Source: CAZVWW01 sp964631265
GTDB taxonomy: Bacteria; Thermotogota; Thermotogae; MWEM01
DNA: 8,637 nucleotides
Assembly: GCA_964631265.1 (NCBI GenBank)
Contig: CAZVWW010000101.1
Coordinates: forward strand, 1-8,637
Reading direction: 5' to 3'
This document shows positions 5,295 to 8,637 of this stretch, in pieces; the stretch's first letter is position 1, and every line of letters starts with the position of its first letter. The notes beneath the pieces were generated by a model. That model had not been told where the DNA came from. It saw only the letters and a list, made by a program, of their open reading frames with translations, and searched no databases. The position numbers were made by a program, and so were the translations under genes.

Positions 5295-7045
5295 TATTTT
5301 AAATCTGAATACCGATGCCCTTTTAGAGGCCATATTCGAGTTTTTTGCTGCAATTCCAAAAACAATTGACAACATCGTTTCAGATCGTTTTTTCTGTCGA
5401 ATTGGCAGCTGTAATAATCCAGTGTTGCGAGAAGTTGATACAATCCCTCCCCCATTTTTGAAAGAATCAATATCTGATCAACTATTGCCGCGTAATCATC
5501 TAATATTTCTTTGTGATCATTTTGCATTGCCTCGGTAAAAGTGAAACTTTTTTCGCCGAATACATCTTCGATCACCGTTTTATTTAGTATCAGTGTTTCG
5601 ATCTTTTTTAAAGTTTCCATGGCTTGAGAACAGCACCTGGATTCTGCATAGGTTATGATTTCATCCGGAGTTGGAAAATAATAATCACGTGCAACATCGA
5701 AGTTGGCCATGACCTCGTATTCAACCGTATCCAGATCGTTGGTATAAAAGTACTTAACATCAGTGCTGATGTCGTAGCTTCTTTCGGCAAGCTTCTCTAT
5801 GTATTCTTGTATTTCTTCAAATGGCAACCCGCTGCCGGAATATTTTTTGAAGATCTTGTGCAATTGTTTAAAACTTAAATAACCGTACAGATTGCTCAAG
5901 GCAACGATATACACTTGAAGGAGCTGATAATCCCTGATTTTGTCCCCGTTTTGTTGAAGATGCATAATGAGAACCGTTTGAATTTCTGCCGGCATACAAA
6001 GACCGTCTGTCATCGGATCACCTTTCAAAAACAAATAGCCAAATGAACGGAGCTCCAAAACACTACCCGGCTGATTTTGGATCAAATTCTTTCTCACCGA
6101 TGCTAAGTCTGTATTAAGAGATTTTATATAGGGGATTTGCTCCGTGAATGTTTCTAATGAAATTCCCTCTGACTCAAATCGCTCCTGATTGTTCTCTATT
6201 GACCCCATCATCAAGATGATTTGATCCGGTGTAAAAAAGGGGAATTCTGAGGCAAAATGATTCGGAATAACCACTTTTAATGTATCCACAAGTTGTGCTT
6301 TTTTCATTTTGTTAGGTTTATCAATCATGTGATTCCGGGCAATGATCACCAGTTCCCTTTTCAGCATCCCGCTGAGAAGTTTGTGCAACGAATAATCGGC
6401 CTGGCTGTTCGTGTTTTGGAGTTCGGATTGTACTTGACTGATAAAGCTGCCCGGTTTTGGAAAGCCGAAATACTCCGGGAAACGCTTATCCGGATTTTGG
6501 AAAACAACGTTCTTTTTATCAAACTGACTTGGATCATATGAATCCCCCACCCACTCAAGTACGAACTGGGAATCTTCAAGTTCCGGATTTTTAAGGGCCG
6601 TGAGAAGCTTTTGATATCCCGGCACACCCCCGCAATCTTCCGGCGGACATGCGCGCTTCCCGCCAAGACAAACCGGATAGGAAATCGCATCATCTGCTTT
6701 GTGAATGGCTTCCAATCGAACGACATGTTGCCAGTTATCGCCATAATCGTATATAAAATCGCATTTATCTTTTTCTCTCATTAAATAATCACTTAATTTT
6801 ATTTCCCACGCCGGAAGTGTCTCCTCAAATTCTTCTGATGGATGACCGATATATTCATGAATATCTGTACCGGGGACCTTCACATGAAAATCAAAAAAGT
6901 GATACCCTTCCCATCCCATTGCATCCATGATGGCTGATGCCAAATCCCAGAAAGTGGCATCACCCGGTATTTCAATTCGCCTCCAAATCTGTGGTTTGAT
7001 CCCTTTTAAATAAACCTTAAGACGATAGACATCATTTTTGGCCAT
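5294..7045 (-). CDS. Plasmid pRiA4b ORF-3-like protein with SAP-like segment and long C-terminal extension
   Basis: Residues about 5-180 of this 583-aa protein match the pRiA4b ORF-3 family (PRiA4_ORF3). Visible signatures are YRLKVYLKGIKPQIWRRIEI, the MGWEGYHFFDFHV strand, YDYGDNWQHVVRLE (99-112), GGKRACPPEDCGGVPGY (128-144) and EWVGDSYDPSQFD. The family's biochemical role is not established. Residues about 220-260 (LLSGMLKRELVIIARNHMI then KMKKAQLVDTL) resemble a SAP/Rho-N-like helical nucleic-acid-binding motif. Residues 300-583 are helical and I do not recognise them; C-terminal cysteines C482, C483, C561 and C562 were noticed, with approximate positions. The start ATG at 7045 has an ideal AAAGGAG 8 nt upstream. 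It stands apart from the corrinoid operon, separated by about 200 bp and the palindrome. Its stop lies at the edge of that element, which may have replaced its last few codons. Confidence 0.85.
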   Translation of the reverse strand: MAKNDVYRLKVYLKGIKPQIWRRIEIPGDATFWDLASAIMDAMGWEGYHFFDFHVKVPGTDIHEYIGHPSEEFEETLPAWEIKLSDYLMREKDKCDFIYDYGDNWQHVVRLEAIHKADDAISYPVCLGGKRACPPEDCGGVPGYQKLLTALKNPELEDSQFVLEWVGDSYDPSQFDKKNVVFQNPDKRFPEYFGFPKPGSFISQVQSELQNTNSQADYSLHKLLSGMLKRELVIIARNHMIDKPNKMKKAQLVDTLKVVIPNHFASEFPFFTPDQIILMMGSIENNQERFESEGISLETFTEQIPYIKSLNTDLASVRKNLIQNQPGSVLELRSFGYLFLKGDPMTDGLCMPAEIQTVLIMHLQQNGDKIRDYQLLQVYIVALSNLYGYLSFKQLHKIFKKYSGSGLPFEEIQEYIEKLAERSYDISTDVKYFYTNDLDTVEYEVMANFDVARDYYFPTPDEIITYAESRCCSQAMETLKKIETLILNKTVIEDVFGEKSFTFTEAMQNDHKEILDDYAAIVDQILILSKMGEGLYQLLATLDYYSCQFDRKNDLKRCCQLFLELQQKTRIWPLKGHRYSDLK

Positions 7046-7092
7046 TTATCTCACTCCTTTGTAAGTTCGTTCGATTCTATGTCATATCCCAT

Positions 7093-7098
7093 ATTATA
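7093..7098 (-). promoter_or_regulatory. Possible -10 box for the pRiA4b-like gene
   Basis: A perfect TATAAT on the minus strand lies about 48 nt before the ATG at 7045. No good -35 hexamer is seen 16-18 nt upstream, so the call rests on one element and its position. Confidence 0.35.
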
Positions 7099-7304
7099 AA
7101 TTGGACTCCTTCCCGAAACTCCCCATAAAAACTGAATCATTAGCTGAAAAATCCGGTTTATGAACAGTGCCATTCCATTCACGCACAACTTGAGGTATTA
7201 GTACTCCTCGTAATATTCTTATTTTATCATAGAATAGGAAGAATCAAGATTTCAGAGCATTTGGTGTTTTCTGTACTGTAATATTAAAATGTAAATGGGT
7301 CTCG

Positions 7305-7332
7305 TTGCCAAACAAAGACTTAGTGATATAAT
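7305..7332 (+). promoter_or_regulatory. Sigma-70-type promoter for the nucleotidyltransferase gene
   Basis: TTGCCA (7305-7310) is followed after 16 nt by TATAAT (7327-7332). The -10 is extended by TGA directly upstream (GTGATATAAT). Transcription would start near 7339, about 35 nt before the ATG at 7375. This is the best promoter match in the window. Confidence 0.75.
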
Positions 7333-7374
7333 GACAGTGATTCCGCTATCTTGATTAAAGGGGATATAACATTG

Positions 7375-7674
7375 ATGAAAGACCCAGTCATTGAGATTAT
7401 AAGGGATATTGCAAGCAAATTTAATATCGAGAAAGTCATATTGTTCGGTTCACGGGCTCGTGGTGATGATGCTTCAACAAGCGATTATGATATCGGTATT
7501 GTTTCAGACAAGCTCACAGATTTGGACAAAGCCCGCATTTATGACCGGATTGAAGAGATTAATACGCTCAAGAAGATAGATCCGGTCTTTTTAGAAGATA
7601 GGGAAAAAGATCCCTTTTACAAAACCATCAAAAATGAGGGAAAGGTCATTTATGAAAAAACAAAGCAAGCTTGA
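7375..7674 (+). CDS. Minimal nucleotidyltransferase (MNT family), antitoxin-type MntA/HI0073-like
   Basis: This 99-aa protein belongs to the small DNA polymerase beta-like nucleotidyltransferases. Its signature is G25-S-R-A-R-G-D31 followed by S36-D37-Y38-D39, with D69 (KIDPVF) as the third metal-binding Asp, so the active site looks intact. Members pair with HEPN proteins in toxin-antitoxin modules; in studied cases the MNT enzyme inactivates its partner by AMP transfer. The HI0073-type branch is paired with a substrate-binding HEPN protein. The ATG at 7375 is chosen because AAAGGGG (7357-7363) lies 11 nt upstream; TTG at 7372 (8 nt) is equally possible. A start at TTG 7351 would overlap that ribosome binding site. 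The next reading frame overlaps it by 23 nt and encodes the N-terminus of the partner, which is broken. The antitoxin half therefore seems to survive alone. Confidence 0.88.
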   Translation: MKDPVIEIIRDIASKFNIEKVILFGSRARGDDASTSDYDIGIVSDKLTDLDKARIYDRIEEINTLKKIDPVFLEDREKDPFYKTIKNEGKVIYEKTKQA

Positions 7675-7822
7675 TAATTTTCATAAGGCGATCAGTCGAT
7701 GTTTGACCTCAACGAACGGGTTTGTACTTATACATGATGCTGTGCTTAAAATGAGAAAATAACATCAACTTTTATCATTAGAAGACTTTGGAATCAATAC
7801 CACAGGGACTGCAGGGATCCGA
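7652..7822 (+). pseudogene. Decayed HEPN partner (HI0074-like nucleotidyltransferase substrate-binding protein)
   Basis: An ATG at 7652, with AAAGG seven nt upstream and overlapping the end of the nucleotidyltransferase gene, opens a 36-codon reading frame ending at TAA 7760-7762. Its start, MKKQSKLDNFHKAISRC, matches the expected N-terminal 'NF.KAL.RL' helix of HI0074-like HEPN proteins. FVLIHDAVLK resembles the later 'FV.RDAVIQRFEFTYEL' segment, though the connecting helix is shortened. Beyond the stop, the same frame reads LEDFGINTTGTAGIR (7778-7822), which looks like the family's following 'L.DfGI...tpR..iR' stretch. The C-terminal catalytic Rx4-6H region is missing altogether. I infer internal deletions, a nonsense change and loss of the 3' half. 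The match to the family comes from memory of its motifs and not from an alignment. Confidence 0.55.
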
Positions 7823-7835
7823 TGTCAAAGATCAA

Positions 7836-7842
7836 AAGGAGG
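7836..7842 (+). promoter_or_regulatory. Strong Shine-Dalgarno of the hydrolase gene
   Basis: AAGGAGG lies 7 nt before the ATG at 7850 and fixes that start. No separate promoter is evident between the broken HEPN gene and this site, so the hydrolase may be read from the promoter at 7305. Confidence 0.8.
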
Positions 7843-7849
7843 AAATAGA

Positions 7850-8635
7850 ATGAAAAAGACTTTTTTGTTGTTAGTAGTATTTTTGATTGGCTTTTCTGTG
7901 TTTGGGATTACCCTTCCCGGGCAACATGCGGGGTATGACGAATACGGTAACAGGATCTTTCAAGTGGATACCGGTGAAATCAAAATGGGTTTCAAAGTCA
8001 TCGGCGAGGGAGAACCTTTGTTATTGCTGATGGGATTGGGAGGCACCATGGCCGATTGGCCTCAAACCATTATTGACATGCTCTCGCATGAATACCAGGT
8101 GATCCTCATGGATAATCGCGGCATGGGTTATTCAACGGATACGGTCAAACCCTTTACCTATGAGATGCTTTCAGAAGATGTGATCGCCTTCATGGATGCC
8201 ATTCAACTTGAAAAAACCCATATGCTGGGTTATTCAATGGGAACGGTCTTTATTCAATACATATTTATGCATCATCCCGAGAGGATTGACCGGGCTATTT
8301 TGAATGCCACATCTGTTGATACCACCAGTTCATTGGAGAATCTCAATAAACATGCAAATGCTGAGCTCCCCACAGAAGGACCTGTCAAGAAGCAATTAGA
8401 TATCGTAGTGGATTGGCAGGTAGACCCAACGGTTTTTGAATCAATCAAAAATGAAGTGTTACTCATTCACGGACGTGCGGACAACATCCTGGATCCCGGG
8501 GATTCATTAAAACTGGCTTCAGTTTTTGAAAACAGCTGGTTGGTTTTCTTCAGGGGAAATTCCCATTATCTCATTTATGAGAGCCCGGTTGATTTTGCAT
8601 ATGTGTGTCTTGATTTTTTGAGACATAGGAGGTAG
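7850..8635 (+). CDS. Secreted alpha/beta hydrolase
   Basis: This 261-aa protein begins with a signal peptide (MKKTFLLLVVFLIGFSVFG), probably cleaved near residue 19. There is no lipobox cysteine, so it should be periplasmic or extracellular. The alpha/beta hydrolase core follows: oxyanion segment MGLGGTMADW (61-70), DNRGMGYS (88-95), and the nucleophile elbow G127-Y-S129-M-G131. Catalytic Asp is D211 (IHGRADNILDP) and catalytic His is H239 (GNSHYLIYE). All three triad residues are present, so an ester, lactone or similar hydrolysis is plausible; the substrate cannot be read from the sequence. Only about 55 residues separate the strand after the elbow (RAILNATS) from the strand leading to the catalytic Asp, so the lid is short. 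The gene is complete, with TAG at 8633-8635. Its start is set by AAGGAGG 7 nt upstream. A link to the toxin-antitoxin remnant in front is not evident. Confidence 0.9.
   Translation: MKKTFLLLVVFLIGFSVFGITLPGQHAGYDEYGNRIFQVDTGEIKMGFKVIGEGEPLLLLMGLGGTMADWPQTIIDMLSHEYQVILMDNRGMGYSTDTVKPFTYEMLSEDVIAFMDAIQLEKTHMLGYSMGTVFIQYIFMHHPERIDRAILNATSVDTTSSLENLNKHANAELPTEGPVKKQLDIVVDWQVDPTVFESIKNEVLLIHGRADNILDPGDSLKLASVFENSWLVFFRGNSHYLIYESPVDFAYVCLDFLRHRR
8627..8633 (+). promoter_or_regulatory. Ribosome binding site for a gene beyond the right edge
   Basis: AGGAGGT overlaps the last codons and stop of the hydrolase gene. A perfect Shine-Dalgarno at this place suggests a tightly coupled next gene starting within about 10 nt of the window end. 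Confidence 0.4.
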
Positions 8636-8637
8636 GG

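Larger units (their letters stand above)
7046..7374. other. Divergent intergenic region
   Basis: This AT-rich stretch separates the leftward pRiA4b-like gene from the rightward nucleotidyltransferase gene, and no gene is visible in it. It holds the rightward promoter at 7305-7332, a possible leftward -10, and an imperfect hairpin at 7215-7244 (ATTCTT pairing with AAGAAT). A short imperfect dyad, GAGGTATTAGTACTCCTC, lies near 7191-7208 and might be an operator; this is weak. I see nothing else in it. Confidence 0.6.

Noticed and set aside
5178..5375. 65-codon minus-strand open frame crossing the palindrome
   Set aside because: It overlaps the end of the pRiA4b-like gene in another frame and reads through the hairpin; no ribosome binding site or family resemblance.

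Overview
The window (8,637 bp, moderate GC, no rRNA or tRNA seen) looks like the chromosome of an anaerobic bacterium. It carries a corrinoid methyl-transfer cassette with a reductive activator, genes start behind strong AGGAGG-type ribosome binding sites, and alternative TTG/GTG starts are common. The sensor kinase resembles HisKA_2-type kinases I associate with spirochaetes and related anaerobes, but the phylum cannot be fixed from this window. Spirochaetes, clostridia-like Firmicutes and Thermotoga-like lineages are all possible.

Layout. Positions 1-7045 are read leftward. In transcription order this part begins with a 583-aa pRiA4b ORF-3-like protein (7045-5294). Next comes a short GC-rich palindrome inside a possible MITE-like insertion (5209-5294). 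A tightly packed operon follows: corrinoid protein (5094-4453), UroD-family methyltransferase (4456-3443, ATGA overlap), RACo-like reductive activator (3438-1843) and a soluble histidine kinase (1829-609). Last is an AhpD-like protein (538 to beyond the left edge). Positions 7305-8635 are read rightward: a good sigma-70-type promoter, an MNT-type minimal nucleotidyltransferase (the antitoxin half of a MNT/HEPN pair), a decayed remnant of its HEPN partner, and a secreted alpha/beta hydrolase.

How the genes fit together. The corrinoid protein would carry a methyl group on cobalt. The UroD-family enzyme would load or unload it. The ferredoxin/ASKHA protein would re-reduce inactive Co(II) to Co(I) at the expense of ATP. 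The kinase at the end of the operon may sense substrate or redox state. No MttB, MtaB or MtrH-like methyltransferase is present, so the substrate is unknown. The UroD-family enzyme lacks the usual second zinc ligand of the His-X-Cys motif, and the kinase has Asn in place of the G1-box Asp. Both departures suggest a divergent version of the system and are the most interesting leads here. The other notable points are the broken toxin-antitoxin pair and the palindromic element lying exactly at the stop codon of the pRiA4b-like gene.
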